DNA from: Myxococcales bacterium FL481 | GTDB taxonomy: Bacteria; Myxococcota_A; Polyangia; Nannocystales; Nannocystaceae | DNA length: 33,934 nucleotides | Reading direction: 5' to 3' | Assembly: GCA_006508105.1 (NCBI GenBank) | Contig: QKPP01000164.1 | Coordinates: forward strand, 13,272-47,205 | The notes under the pieces: model-generated | What the model was told of the DNA's origin: nothing | The model's database searches: none | Seen by the model: the letters and a program-made list of their open reading frames with translations, nothing else | Shown here: in pieces, positions 33,934-33,934 of the stretch | Layout: the number at the start of each line of letters is the position of its first letter | Numbering within the stretch: the stretch's first letter is position 1 | Translations under genes and position numbers: made by a program

Positions 33934-33934
33934 C

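Overview
The window is a high-GC chromosomal segment (by eye about two thirds G+C) carrying mostly complete genes on both strands. Many short lipoproteins, hybrid histidine kinases, an S55 peptidase paired with a beta-propeller, a MJ0042-type zinc-ribbon/TPR protein with LDLPAP-like repeats and cysteine-rich secreted proteins point to a Myxococcota (deltaproteobacterial) genome. This placement is an inference from gene content, not from a marker gene. No phage, insertion sequence, integrase or CRISPR array was seen.

Layout. 1-1630: nested 15-bp and 66-bp tandem repeats leading without a stop into a putative lipoprotein, then a small helical protein and an intrinsic terminator. 1760-3228 (minus): a zinc-ribbon protein and ArsH. 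3537-7479: two hybrid histidine kinases, tail to tail. They share a perfect 45-bp inverted repeat inside their receiver domains. The second kinase is translationally coupled (ATGA) to a di-heme cytochrome c peroxidase lipoprotein (7476-8486). 8845-12024: MYG1-family protein, divergent tRNA methyltransferase TrmO, an outer-membrane-like protein and a Cys-rich lipoprotein. 12147-16143 (minus): SpoIVB/S55-type peptidase followed after 4 nt by a secreted beta-propeller protein. 16376-18800: RadC and a LysM-MepA (M74) murein endopeptidase, with two stem-loops between them. 18870-19942 (minus): stand-alone receiver coupled to a CheX-like protein.

20368-25392: a small lipoprotein, a secreted protein, a CpsB/YwqE-type PHP phosphatase (minus) and a DUF255/YyaL thioredoxin-fold protein with an export-like N-terminal extension. 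25709-27202: a second, longer di-heme peroxidase of MauG type, ending in a duplicated segment. 27373-29928 (minus): small zinc-ribbon membrane protein, then an HD phosphohydrolase overlapping a DTW-domain tRNA modification enzyme. 29985-33707: a 1240-residue zinc-ribbon/TM/TPR protein. The window closes with tRNA-Ser(UGA) and its promoter.

Functional themes are envelope and periplasmic redox functions (two peroxidases, one tied to a sensor kinase), signalling (two hybrid kinases, receiver plus CheX), cell-wall and envelope proteolysis (S55, MepA) and tRNA modification (TrmO, DTW). The most interesting candidates are the peroxidase-kinase module, the inverted repeat able in principle to swap receiver halves between the two kinases, and the S55-propeller pair.
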